From NCBI GenBank assembly GCA_003833075.1, contig RIAY01000003.1:1-64000 (forward strand): 64,000 nucleotides of DNA, read 5' to 3'. This stretch comes from Muribaculaceae bacterium Isolate-036 (Harlan) (GTDB lineage Bacteria > Bacteroidota > Bacteroidia > Bacteroidales > Muribaculaceae). Below the pieces are notes generated by a model. The model ran no database searches. It saw only the letters and a list, made by a program, of their open reading frames with translations, and was not told where the DNA came from. This document shows, in pieces, positions 27,902-37,175 of the stretch (position 1 is its first letter; each line of letters opens with the position of its first letter). The translations under genes were made by a program, and so were the position numbers.

Positions 27902-27920
27902 ATTGGATTAACGCGATTTA
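27882..27920 (-). promoter_or_regulatory. Perfect 13-bp hairpin around the PorE-like start codon
   Basis: Arms at 27882-27894 and 27908-27920 are perfectly complementary and place the ATG (27899-27901) in the 13-nt loop. A structure here could affect ribosome access. It could be chance, but 13 perfect pairs centred on a start codon is notable. Confidence 0.5.
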
Positions 27921-27990
27921 TAATCGGTTTATTGGGTCTTTACTCCAGTCTCATGAAAAATGTAGACTCCCGGGTCTGATTCCCGGTCTG

Positions 27991-29151
27991 TCATCTCCCG
28001 ACTTTCTCTTTAAGACCTTTTGCTATCTCGTTGAATATCTCGTCCACTATACCGGTTCCGTTGATGGGAAGATATTTGCCCTCCTTAGTGTAATACTCAC
28101 GTAGAGGATGGGTCTGGTCATGATAAACTTTCAGACGGTTCTTGATGGTTTCGGGGTTGTCATCGGCGCGTCCGGTTTCTTTCCCTCTCAGCAACATGCG
28201 TTCCATAAGTTCCTCTTCGGGCACTTCAAGACCGATTACGGCATGAAGGTCGGTGCCGCGTTTCTTAAGCAGCTCCTTCAGTGCCTCTGCCTGCGGTATT
28301 GTGCGGGGGAATCCGTCGAATACTACGCCCTTTTTATCGGCAGCCTCTTTTTCAAGAACGTCATCAAGAATCTTAATCATCAGATCATCGGGAATAAGTT
28401 GCCCTTCAGAGATGTAGGAATCTGCGATTTTTCCTAATTCAGTGCCACGTTTGATATGGTCACGCAGCACCTCCCCGGTAGAAATATGGTAAAGACCATA
28501 TTTGTCGATGAGCTTTGCGCTTTGTGTTCCTTTGCCGCTTCCGGGAGCGCCAAAGAGCACTACATTCAGGGTGTCTTTCATTTTATTGTCTATGTCAATA
28601 TTTTCAGCTTCTTCTTTTATAACGTATATGTCGGGAAGATTTCTTACTTTGCCATCAAGATCAAGACCGTAGCCGATGATAAATTTCGGTGGAATTGTGA
28701 ATGCCACATAATCCGGGGTGAAGCCCGTCTTGCAGCTCTCGGGTTTGTGAAGCAGAGTTGCGAAACGTATGGAACGCGGGTTACGGCTGCGCAGATCCTC
28801 AATCATCTTGACAGCCGTGAGACCGGTGTCCACAATATCTTCTATTATCACAACATCTCTGTCGGAAATATCTTCCTTGAGGCCTATCACCTCTTTTATG
28901 TTGCCGGTAGATTTAGTGCCTTCATAACTTGAATATTTTACAAAAGTTATAACGGAATTGTTTATGCCGATTTCTCTGTAGAGGTCAGCGGCAAACATGA
29001 ATGCGCCGTTGAGGACGCAAATAAAGATAGGGCAGGAATCACCAAGGTCGTTGCGGATCTCATTTGCCACGCGTTTCACTTGTTCTGCGATCCGGTCACT
29101 CGTCAGATACGGCACAAAAGTCAAGCCGTCTACGTTTATTTCTTTTTCCAT
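27991..29151 (-). CDS. Hypoxanthine phosphoribosyltransferase-adenylate kinase fusion
   Basis: A 386-residue two-domain enzyme. The N-terminal part (about 1-180) is a hypoxanthine phosphoribosyltransferase with the PRPP-binding motif VVIIEDIVDTGLT. The C-terminal part (about 195-386) is a short-lid adenylate kinase with P-loop GAPGSGKGTQ, DGFPRT and RADDNPE. Together they salvage hypoxanthine/guanine and balance adenylates. The start at 29151 is fixed by a perfect promoter at 29205-29235; an upstream in-frame ATG at 29238 lies before that promoter and would not be transcribed from it. No stop or frameshift separates the domains. Confidence 0.9.
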   Translation of the reverse strand: MEKEINVDGLTFVPYLTSDRIAEQVKRVANEIRNDLGDSCPIFICVLNGAFMFAADLYREIGINNSVITFVKYSSYEGTKSTGNIKEVIGLKEDISDRDVVIIEDIVDTGLTAVKMIEDLRSRNPRSIRFATLLHKPESCKTGFTPDYVAFTIPPKFIIGYGLDLDGKVRNLPDIYVIKEEAENIDIDNKMKDTLNVVLFGAPGSGKGTQSAKLIDKYGLYHISTGEVLRDHIKRGTELGKIADSYISEGQLIPDDLMIKILDDVLEKEAADKKGVVFDGFPRTIPQAEALKELLKKRGTDLHAVIGLEVPEEELMERMLLRGKETGRADDNPETIKNRLKVYHDQTHPLREYYTKEGKYLPINGTGIVDEIFNEIAKGLKEKVGR

Positions 29152-29204
29152 CGTTAAATTTGAAAGGATGAATGCAACACTAACAGTCATGTCGCTTCTC
29201 AACG

Positions 29205-29235
29205 CAAAGTTAATTAAAAAAAACGATAATGCAAA
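29205..29235 (-). promoter_or_regulatory. Consensus promoter of hpt-adk
   Basis: On the minus strand TTTG (29232-29235) and TAACTTTG (29205-29212) are 19 nt apart, an exact Bacteroidetes promoter. It predicts a leader of about 50 nt and excludes the longer reading frame start. Confidence 0.82.
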
Positions 29236-29318
29236 CATCCTTTCTTTAACTGATTTAACTTATACACGTCCTTGTAAGTAGGGAAATCTTGATTGCAGGT
29301 ATGCTATGAGATGAAAAA

Positions 29319-29345
29319 GGACACCGGGTATTCCTCCCGGTGTCC
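29319..29345 (-). terminator. Intrinsic terminator of the secreted-protein cluster
   Basis: A 10-bp perfect GC-rich stem (29319-29328 with 29336-29345) is followed on the minus strand by a run of T residues. It stops transcription coming from the C10 protease gene before the hpt-adk promoter. Confidence 0.88.
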
Positions 29346-29412
29346 TGAAATCCACAATCAAAAATTAATTTGTGACTGTTTTTCTTATTCGGTTAAGATT
29401 CTAAAACAAAAA

Positions 29413-31875
29413 TCATTTCTTGATTATTTTCTTTCCGTTCCGGATATATAGGCCGGCAGGGAGTGAATCGAAATCATAACCGAGACTTATTCCCTGAAGG
29501 TTGTAAATCTCTCCACTGTTATCGCTTTCGGTTTCTTCCAGCTCATTTATATCGGAGGAACTTAATCTGAAGTATGTGGGCTGCGCTTTAAGACTGACAT
29601 AATTTGATCCCCATTGATATCCCATCATTATGGCGTAATATTCTCCAGGCACCATAAGAGGATAGGAGACTGTTGTATCGAACCGTGTGCGAAAATCTTT
29701 TTGCAAGAACATAGGAGAACCTGCCATGGAAAGTATCTCCACTTGTCCCGAGGTGCTCTCAAAGTCCGGTTTCACGAGGAAAGCAAGACAATTATAATTG
29801 AAGATGCCTTGGTCCAGACGAACAAATGTGCTTACTTCAATATTATTAGGATCGGTTATGTGATAAACCATTGCTGTTGTACCGTTGGGTAGATTTTCAG
29901 ACTTGTTTTCGCCGTTTAATCTTACAGCTCCTATCTGTGACAATGTCGGTATTCCAGGATTGGGATGCATTACTATCTTATCCTCAGACACGAAGAAATT
30001 TGATGTGCCTTCGTCAAGGAATGCGATGTAAAATTCCGTGTCTGTAGAAATTGTTGCCTGTTGAACAAGGTTAAGAGGTGTTGTCCATTCCCTTTTTTCG
30101 CTTGTTTTAGGTGGCAATGTAATGTATATGCTTTCGCCTATGAAATATATGGCTCCATTTTCAACGTTTATTAACACCGGTGCGAACCCTTTTGTAAGTT
30201 CGATGTCAGAATCGTTTGCAACTTCGATTTCGAGCTTGGCCATACATCCGAAATATAACTCAGTAAGGAACTTTCCATCTACAAGTTGAAGCATTTCTGC
30301 CGGTATGTTATCAACTGTGTATTTGTCTCCTTCCTTTTTTAACACTACATAATTGGAATTTCCATAGCTCTGCATCACCGGTGTCCAGATGTCGTCACCT
30401 CCGGTTTCGATCTCTACGGAAGCGAATGTCACTTTGTATGTGCCGTCTTTTAGCGGAGTGTCGGAGAGGTCTACTGCGGGTTTGAGACGTTCCGGATTAG
30501 TGCCGTAACCGGGCTGAACGGAGAGCTTCATTGTGCTTACGTCCTTATATATTGTTTCACCTCCGGTGTTTCCCTGCGGTTCGAAAATAGCCCCGAACTT
30601 AAGCTTGATCGTGGAAGGATTGTAGTTTACCCACATCGGTTGTCCCTCTCCCTCAAGATTGAAACTCATGACGTTGCCCTCGATTGCAGCTGTCAATGTG
30701 CCGTATTGAGTCATACCTAACGGGCGCACTTCAGCAGGTTTTCCTGTAGGAGGCTGGATGCCGAACACTGCATCCTGGGTGAAGTTGTAACCTCCGCCGC
30801 TACCTCCGCCGGCACCGAGAGAACCAGGGTTTAAGGCATCGAGGGAGAAATATCCGTCAGACATTCCGCTCCATCCCCAGTTAAAGTGGAACATGCCATT
30901 GCCGTCATATCCGTCAAGCACGAAAGAGTGACCGCCGCCGAGCATGGATCCACCGCCGTAAAGGATAGGTCCAACGGTTTTGAGGTTGTCATAGATCATC
31001 TGTTCCCATTCGGATGTGGAATGATACATCCTGAGGTCGTACAGTATATTCTGGTCATAACCGAGATATTTTTTCAGACCTGAAGCAATATTCATGGCAA
31101 GGGCGCCTGAAGATTCGGTATTATAATTCATTTTCACGGCATATCCGCAAGCTTTCATCAGATATGCGACAGCATCGGCTTCAGTTTCTGTATATTGTCC
31201 GGGCACATAAGTGTCTGACATGTTCTCCCAATCAAACTTGCGAAGGGCAAAATTCATGGAAAGCCTTTTTGAAATGTCCTCACACTCATAGCTGATGGAT
31301 CCGGTTCCCACTTCAGGATAGTTCCAATATTTCAACACCTGTGCCATTGCCGTTGCCACGCATCCTGTGTATGTGCGGTTTGTTCCCACCATAGGACATT
31401 GGTTGTAGTATGGCTCTACCTGGTCCCATTTTGTCTTTATCATGGGAGCTATCGCCGTCATGGTTGATCTGCGGTCTATATTTATTTTTGGTGTTTCTGC
31501 AGATATTCCATGCTCATTAGCGTATTCAATCTGTCTGGCATATTCGCTTAGCCACCATTCGAGTTGCGGGGGAAGGTTGCCTTCAACTGCATGTCCGTTG
31601 TCGGCATATCCGAGTAGCGGATAGGCAATGTCATCTGCTGAAAGCACCAGGTATCCTTCATTTTCTCCCTGATTGAAAATGTAGACTGCCGGATTCCCCT
31701 TTTCTGTAAGGGTTGTATGGGCAAGTTTCTGGGCTTTGCCGGAACGCGCCGGTACCGCCATCTTGGGGTTTGCGCTCTTCAGTCGCGAAAGAGCTTCGTC
31801 GGGTGTGATAGGTTTTGCGTAGGCAGTAGCCATAAGTGTTACTGCTGCGAGTCCTGAAAGTATTTGTCTTAACAT
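29413..31875 (-). CDS. C10 (streptopain-like) cysteine protease with T9SS sorting domain
   Basis: An 820-residue secreted protease of peptidase family C10 (streptopain, interpain, Bfp). The start at 31875 gives a normal signal peptide (MLRQILSG...); a start at 31926 adds 17 unlikely residues. A pro-region precedes the catalytic domain, whose Cys is in TGCVATAMAQ (near 173) and His in GGGHSFVLDGY (near 315). A WGWSG block follows. The rest is beta-rich, ending in a type IX type-A-like module (VYNLQGI to LPAGLYIRNGKKIIKK pattern). It is the last gene of the seven-gene exported cluster. Confidence 0.9.
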   Translation of the reverse strand: MLRQILSGLAAVTLMATAYAKPITPDEALSRLKSANPKMAVPARSGKAQKLAHTTLTEKGNPAVYIFNQGENEGYLVLSADDIAYPLLGYADNGHAVEGNLPPQLEWWLSEYARQIEYANEHGISAETPKINIDRRSTMTAIAPMIKTKWDQVEPYYNQCPMVGTNRTYTGCVATAMAQVLKYWNYPEVGTGSISYECEDISKRLSMNFALRKFDWENMSDTYVPGQYTETEADAVAYLMKACGYAVKMNYNTESSGALAMNIASGLKKYLGYDQNILYDLRMYHSTSEWEQMIYDNLKTVGPILYGGGSMLGGGHSFVLDGYDGNGMFHFNWGWSGMSDGYFSLDALNPGSLGAGGGSGGGYNFTQDAVFGIQPPTGKPAEVRPLGMTQYGTLTAAIEGNVMSFNLEGEGQPMWVNYNPSTIKLKFGAIFEPQGNTGGETIYKDVSTMKLSVQPGYGTNPERLKPAVDLSDTPLKDGTYKVTFASVEIETGGDDIWTPVMQSYGNSNYVVLKKEGDKYTVDNIPAEMLQLVDGKFLTELYFGCMAKLEIEVANDSDIELTKGFAPVLINVENGAIYFIGESIYITLPPKTSEKREWTTPLNLVQQATISTDTEFYIAFLDEGTSNFFVSEDKIVMHPNPGIPTLSQIGAVRLNGENKSENLPNGTTAMVYHITDPNNIEVSTFVRLDQGIFNYNCLAFLVKPDFESTSGQVEILSMAGSPMFLQKDFRTRFDTTVSYPLMVPGEYYAIMMGYQWGSNYVSLKAQPTYFRLSSSDINELEETESDNSGEIYNLQGISLGYDFDSLPAGLYIRNGKKIIKK

Positions 31876-31907
31876 ATTTGTTTGGTTTAACAGCAATTTG
31901 ATAAGTG

Positions 31908-31939
31908 CGGGACTATCGGCAATCAAGCCGACAGTCCCG
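31908..31939 (-). terminator. Intergenic hairpin between cluster genes
   Basis: 13-bp arms (31908-31920 and 31927-31939) with one mismatch and a 6-nt loop lie between the repeat-protein gene and the C10 protease gene. It is a terminator or mRNA-processing and stability element. Confidence 0.6.
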
Positions 31940-31953
31940 AATAATATGTGAAT

Positions 31954-34899
31954 TTAACGGATTGAAATCTTTTTACCGTTTATTATATAGATTCCTTTGG
32001 GCAGAGACTTCACATGGTCATATGATCCATTGGTGAAAATTACTTTACCGTCAAGAGACACAACGCTATATTTGCCGTCTTTGTCAGCTGTTATGCCGTC
32101 TACCCCTGAACCTTTTTGGAGATTTGCAACGAAAGTACAGGTTTTTGAAGGATGTGCGTTGTCAATGTAGAACGCGCCATAGTAAAACACAAGTCTGTAT
32201 TGTGTCTCAACTGTTGGGGCGGGATCGAATGTAAGCTTGAAAGAGGGGTGGGGAGCGTCTTTTATCACCTCCACTTCCGGTGCCGTCGCTCCGTATGCCA
32301 CATAGTCATTGCTGCGCAGGTTTATATCGAACCTGTTGTTAAGTTCTGCAGTCTTGGCTTCAGGGAATTCGATGATAATCTCTGAAAGCGACTCCACGTT
32401 TACGATCTTGCTTTCATCTTTGCTTTCTTCCTCTGTGGTGAGTCCGGGAGTGAACTTGAATGTGTAATCCCTCGGCTTGACAATATTCCATGTGTGGCTT
32501 ATTGCCCCGAGAGGCTCACCGGATATGTATATTACGTTTTCAGGAATCTCTATTGTGATTTTGCCGGTGAGATCCTTGTTCATGAATTGTTTTGTCACCA
32601 TATTGAAGATTAGGGCATTGTCTGAGTTCTTCTCTGTCCAGTATCCTTCAACACCATCTTTGTCGGCATCAGCTTCCTTAATTCTTTCAAGTGGAGTATC
32701 ATTGAATTTCACGACTATTTTGTCATATCCTGTTACCGAAAGGGTTTCATCGCCGTTGAATTTGAAGTTGGCGAATATGCCGTATCCGTTGTTTACTATA
32801 TCTCCCGACGGACTGGGCTGCCATGATTTATCAATCTCTTTTGTTCTCTTAAGTCTCCATGTCTGGGAGATTACGGGAGACTTCTGATTGCCGTCAAGAA
32901 CAAACGACCCTTCGTCGATCGACAGGTTGATTTTTCCGCCCATGCTTGCATCCATCTTGGAAAGATCAGTAAATTTGATGATGAATGTCGGGTGGGGGGC
33001 GTCTTCAACTTTTGTAATGGTGTAATCTCCATAATATACAACAGATGCTACGGCAAGATGTGGATTCACGTCCTCCCTCATTATGGGCTTGTCATTGTCA
33101 TCATAATCTTTCACTGTTTTCGGTTCTGCGGTTTTTGCATTCAGGAACTCGATCTTAAACTCTTCGAAATCAGAGATGAGATATTCTTTGTCAATGCTCA
33201 TGTCGGGAGACACTTGTGTCTCATATTCTTTAGTTTCTGCTATCTCACCGAATGAGCAAGTGTATTCGATTGCAGGGAAAGGATTGCTTCCGTCCACAGT
33301 AAACATGCCGCGATCTATCTCGATGGTCAGTTTGCCGGGCTTTTCAAAAATCTTGTTGTTGATGCGTATGATTGCCTCCGGCTCCTCCCAATTGTCAGCA
33401 AGTGACCATCCGATGTTTGCTTCGTCAGTTCCGTTTGCATTCTGTACGGCTTTAATGTTATCATTGTCATACGTAACAATGATAGACTTTATCTCTGTGC
33501 CGTATTGGGGATCATGGTTGGGATCTTCCCATTCGTCATAAGAAACTGTTTGAGCATCGTTGAGTCTGATTGTGATCTGCGTATAGTTCTGTTCTGGGTT
33601 AGGAAGGTCTGCTTTGCCATTGTTCTCGGGAGTCGCAGTCCATGTATATTCCTTGACTAATGAAGGGTTAACTTTGAAAGTGAGTGTGATTTCATCGTTA
33701 TATTCCTCGTCTCCCCTTATGGCACCGGCTCCGATTGTAAGGTCGTATGTTCCAGCCTCGGTTATCGTTGCATCTTCCCCGTTTTTGTAGAAAGAAACTT
33801 TGGCTGTGTGCATGTTACCGTATTCCCAATCATATGTCAATTCACCGGTATATCCGGATTCTTTGCCATCTTTTTTGAGGGTTATTTTAGCATCGTCTGC
33901 CATATATATACCCTTTACGTCATAGAAGTCGATGCTTACATGATCAAAGGATTTGATTTCCTTCGGCGCTTGTTCAGGGGTTACGACATTATAGTTCTGC
34001 ATCGGAGTTTTTACAGAGGGGTCGACTGTAAATTTAGCAGTAATTACCCCGCTTTCTATAGCATCGGCAGGTTTTGAGGTATTGTCAGGAGCTATCCAGA
34101 AGAAGCCCGCAGGAACAGTCATGGTGTATTCTCCTGCTTCAGTAGCTTTGGGGAATGTCACTGAGTATGGCAAGGTTCCTTCTACGTATGCGGATTCGTC
34201 ATATGCCACACCTGTAGCCTTTATTGCATCGGTAGAGCCATCTTTTGTCAAGGTTATTGACTCGGCTTTGCTTTCATCGCAGAATATCTGGTCGGCACCA
34301 ATAAGCTCCACGTCAAACAGGATGCTGACTTTTTCAAGATATTTTACGGTTCCGTTAGCCTCCGGATTAAACTTTATTACCTTGATTTCCTTTTTTACTT
34401 CCTGACCGAAAGAATAGGTATAATGGAAAGCGGGGGAGGTGTCTCCGTCCATTGTGTCGAATGCACCGGGTTGCATGTCGATCACGAGTTCTCCCGGAGT
34501 CGTGAATACCTGATGGTTAATGCGGATGATCACTCCATCATAATCAGGGGTAGTTCCGATTGACCATCCTTTGTTATCGGGATCTTCATCGTCGGAAGTT
34601 GCATATATTGAATACGGCACTGTCTCTCCTGCGTATGTTACCGTAACTTTTTCTTTATATGTTTGATCAACTTCTAAGCCGTCGAGTCTGAAAGATATTG
34701 CCTGGAAAGGGGTGGAGGATGAGTTCGGCAGACGTGAGGTCGAGCCTCCGGAAGCCGGCATAATCGTCCATTCAGATTGTTCAGCCAATGAAGCCCTTGT
34801 CACTTTCTGCGGAGCTGCTTCACTTACTGCGTATGCAGTTATTCCTCCGGAAAGCATTGCTCCTGCCGCCAATAGCGAATAAAGTAGGTTCTTTTTCAT
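31954..34899 (-). CDS. Exported Ig-like repeat protein with T9SS sorting domain
   Basis: A 981-residue protein starting at the ATG at 34899 (MKKNLLYSLLAAG signal peptide); an earlier ATG at 34947 would put extra residues before the signal. The body is made of about seven beta-sandwich-like repeats of 100-140 residues with recurring phrases such as the EYTxSFG and TAEP/KTAEL strands. It ends in a sorting module (YSVVSLDGKVI, then LPKGIYIINGKKISIR). I see no catalytic motif. A surface adhesin or binding role is inferred only from architecture. The exact repeat family is not recognised. Confidence 0.8.
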   Translation of the reverse strand: MKKNLLYSLLAAGAMLSGGITAYAVSEAAPQKVTRASLAEQSEWTIMPASGGSTSRLPNSSSTPFQAISFRLDGLEVDQTYKEKVTVTYAGETVPYSIYATSDDEDPDNKGWSIGTTPDYDGVIIRINHQVFTTPGELVIDMQPGAFDTMDGDTSPAFHYTYSFGQEVKKEIKVIKFNPEANGTVKYLEKVSILFDVELIGADQIFCDESKAESITLTKDGSTDAIKATGVAYDESAYVEGTLPYSVTFPKATEAGEYTMTVPAGFFWIAPDNTSKPADAIESGVITAKFTVDPSVKTPMQNYNVVTPEQAPKEIKSFDHVSIDFYDVKGIYMADDAKITLKKDGKESGYTGELTYDWEYGNMHTAKVSFYKNGEDATITEAGTYDLTIGAGAIRGDEEYNDEITLTFKVNPSLVKEYTWTATPENNGKADLPNPEQNYTQITIRLNDAQTVSYDEWEDPNHDPQYGTEIKSIIVTYDNDNIKAVQNANGTDEANIGWSLADNWEEPEAIIRINNKIFEKPGKLTIEIDRGMFTVDGSNPFPAIEYTCSFGEIAETKEYETQVSPDMSIDKEYLISDFEEFKIEFLNAKTAEPKTVKDYDDNDKPIMREDVNPHLAVASVVYYGDYTITKVEDAPHPTFIIKFTDLSKMDASMGGKINLSIDEGSFVLDGNQKSPVISQTWRLKRTKEIDKSWQPSPSGDIVNNGYGIFANFKFNGDETLSVTGYDKIVVKFNDTPLERIKEADADKDGVEGYWTEKNSDNALIFNMVTKQFMNKDLTGKITIEIPENVIYISGEPLGAISHTWNIVKPRDYTFKFTPGLTTEEESKDESKIVNVESLSEIIIEFPEAKTAELNNRFDINLRSNDYVAYGATAPEVEVIKDAPHPSFKLTFDPAPTVETQYRLVFYYGAFYIDNAHPSKTCTFVANLQKGSGVDGITADKDGKYSVVSLDGKVIFTNGSYDHVKSLPKGIYIINGKKISIR

Positions 34900-34976
34900 A
34901 AAACAAGTGTTGATGTTGATTAATTGACAAGTTGCTTGCACAAGCAACTATAAATAAGATTATGAAGGGCTTAATC

Positions 34977-35009
34977 TTCCGGACAGGAAAATATGCCTCC
35001 TGTCCGGAA
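34977..35009 (-). terminator. Intergenic hairpin between cluster genes
   Basis: A perfect 11-bp stem (34977-34987 with 34999-35009) lies 12 nt after the stop of the upstream gene. A second 8-bp palindrome (34931-34948) lies closer to the next start. Confidence 0.65.
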
Positions 35010-35020
35010 AATGCATGGGT

Positions 35021-37090
35021 CTATTTTTTGATTATTTTCTTTCCGTTGCGGATGTAGATGCCGGCTGGAAGGCGATCGAAATCGAGTTTCATCTCTATGC
35101 CCTGGAGGTTATATACCTTTGATTCGGGATCAGTCTCCGTTGTTTCGATTTCCTCAACACCTGTGGTGTCTGTGAAAACGACTTTGTGACTGCGTTTTTC
35201 TGCCCAGAACTCGCAAAGTCCGTCTGCATTTGGTTCGACAGGATTGCCGTCGACTACAACTAAAGTTCCGGCTGCCGGTTTCATGCTGACGAGAGTCTTG
35301 CCGATAACCTTAAGCGCTTTTGTCGGGTCTTCATGCCTGAAGATCTTGTCATATGTGATGTCGGCAGTGTTGGAACCTGTTGTTTCGAAATTTACCGTCA
35401 GTTCTGAAACGGGATTCTTGACTTCCATCGAACCTCCTACATTTATCGCCTCTCTTGAGAAGACTTTGACTATTGCAGGATCCATGTCTGCAGTGAGTTT
35501 GAAACCGAATGTGCCATCGTCGGCTGCTTTAAGTTTGGTGCCGTTTACGACGATCTCAATCAATTTATTTTGTGCCCCTCCTACTTTGCCTGCGGATATA
35601 GACTTGTGATAATCCGGGTCAAATGATGAAATTGTATATCCCACGGGTATATAATTCTCCGAGCCAAGACCGGGGAATGAAAGTCTTTCCGAGACGGCTT
35701 CGTTCTCGGCGAAGCATTTCGCTTCCTTCTCCGCTCCGTCAAAGAAAAATACAAGAGTGTTGTCGGTATTGACAGCTTTGGCGGCAAGGTATAAAGGGGT
35801 CTGGTCTGCCATCACTCCCGGTGAAGGCCATGTTGATGCATTGTCGCTTGAATTGCACAGGACAGCTTCATTGATCCAATATCCGGGTTTTGAACTCCAG
35901 AAAAATTGAGGCCGTTTCCCTGAAACACTGAATACATATTTTTTGGCTTCGCCCGCTTTTATTACTAAATTGCCGGCATTAGGAAATGATACATTTGAAG
36001 TCAGTTCTTCACCTTCTCCCAGATCAATCACTTCGTCTTCATTGAACGGTCCTTTTCTGATTATTATTCCTTCCGGATTCTTGAGATAAAGAGTCACAGG
36101 CACATCCGGATAGATTTTGGCTGTAGCTGTAAATTCGATTTGCGAGTCCTGTGTCACTGTAAGGCTGAATCCGCTGGCGGAGAAGTTTTCTGCCGGAGTT
36201 CCGTTTACCTTGATTGCACTTACCGTATAATCTTCATTGAAATTGAACTGTAGCACATCTCCTTCATCGACACTGAGTCTGTTGTTTAGCGCGGCAAGCT
36301 CATCAGGTTTAACGAACTTCCCGGTAGCTCTGTTGTATATGTCCTGTAGACAATTCTCGTTGTTGGTGAACTTTATGGAAACATCGCAAGCTGTTGGATC
36401 TTGTTCGAAAACCTGAACAATAACATTGTCTCCGTTTTTTACAGGAATTTCGTAACCGCCCCAAATCAAGTCCTGGCTTTCTCCATTTAGGGTTACTTTG
36501 AATATTTTCGTGGATCCGAGAGGAGAAAGGTTGAGGTATTTGTCATGGTCTGTGATCTTTATTTCTTGTTCACCCTTATGGAAACCGATTGCGGAGAATG
36601 TTGAAAAGACCTCTTCGCTTCCTCCGGATTTGTCGTTCTTGAACCAGGCTTTGAATTTATCGGCGCCATTCTTGACGTTCAGTGTGAAACTGCCGGCGTC
36701 AGAAAGTTTCTTGGTGGTAATGGTATATACCGCGCCGTTAAGGAGTGAGCGTGTTGAAATATCGCAGAATTGTCCGTATTTTTCGTTTCCGCCAAGCTTC
36801 TTGTCACGGTCTATCTCTTGCTTAGTGTCAGCTTTTATATACTTTTCGTGTACGTTGAGGATTATATATCCGGGTGCGGGTTTTACGTAATATGAGTCCG
36901 GTTCTGTGCCTGTCCAGGAGGTCTTGTCCGCATCTATCGTCAATGATGGAGATGATACACCTCCCTGAATGATCTGCACGGCTCCCGGATTGTCCCAGTT
37001 GACTGTGAAGGAAAAATCTGCAGCTTTTGTTGAGAAAGACAACGCTGAAAGCAACAGCATACCCACGATGAATAGTCGAGATTGTTTCAT
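35021..37090 (-). CDS. Exported repeat protein with T9SS sorting domain (paralogue of 39978-41801)
   Basis: A 689-residue protein with a signal peptide (MKQSRLFIVGMLLL) and beta-rich repeats. It resembles the 607-residue protein downstream in sequence order: both begin after the signal with a short beta strand, NxxNPxxxxx, and a PxYYI segment, and both close with a type-A-like sorting module (VYNLQGIEM, then LPAGIYIRNGKKIIKK). No enzyme motif is visible. Binding to host or dietary glycan or protein surfaces is possible but not shown. Confidence 0.78.
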   Translation of the reverse strand: MKQSRLFIVGMLLLSALSFSTKAADFSFTVNWDNPGAVQIIQGGVSSPSLTIDADKTSWTGTEPDSYYVKPAPGYIILNVHEKYIKADTKQEIDRDKKLGGNEKYGQFCDISTRSLLNGAVYTITTKKLSDAGSFTLNVKNGADKFKAWFKNDKSGGSEEVFSTFSAIGFHKGEQEIKITDHDKYLNLSPLGSTKIFKVTLNGESQDLIWGGYEIPVKNGDNVIVQVFEQDPTACDVSIKFTNNENCLQDIYNRATGKFVKPDELAALNNRLSVDEGDVLQFNFNEDYTVSAIKVNGTPAENFSASGFSLTVTQDSQIEFTATAKIYPDVPVTLYLKNPEGIIIRKGPFNEDEVIDLGEGEELTSNVSFPNAGNLVIKAGEAKKYVFSVSGKRPQFFWSSKPGYWINEAVLCNSSDNASTWPSPGVMADQTPLYLAAKAVNTDNTLVFFFDGAEKEAKCFAENEAVSERLSFPGLGSENYIPVGYTISSFDPDYHKSISAGKVGGAQNKLIEIVVNGTKLKAADDGTFGFKLTADMDPAIVKVFSREAINVGGSMEVKNPVSELTVNFETTGSNTADITYDKIFRHEDPTKALKVIGKTLVSMKPAAGTLVVVDGNPVEPNADGLCEFWAEKRSHKVVFTDTTGVEEIETTETDPESKVYNLQGIEMKLDFDRLPAGIYIRNGKKIIKK

Positions 37091-37119
37091 AAAAAAGGTA
37101 TTTAAAGATAAAAAGATAG

Positions 37120-37161
37120 CCTTGACCGGAGCTTGCGCTCCGGCTTAAACTCCGGTCAAGG
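37120..37161 (-). terminator. Intergenic hairpin between cluster genes
   Basis: A perfect 12-bp GC-rich stem (37120-37131 with 37150-37161) lies 14 nt after the stop of the 780-residue protein gene. Confidence 0.7.
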
Positions 37162-37175
37162 TGTTGTAAGTGTAG

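Noticed and set aside
29152..29238. Extended N terminus for the hpt-adk gene
   Set aside because: A perfect promoter at 29205-29235 overlaps this stretch, so the longer start would not be transcribed from it.
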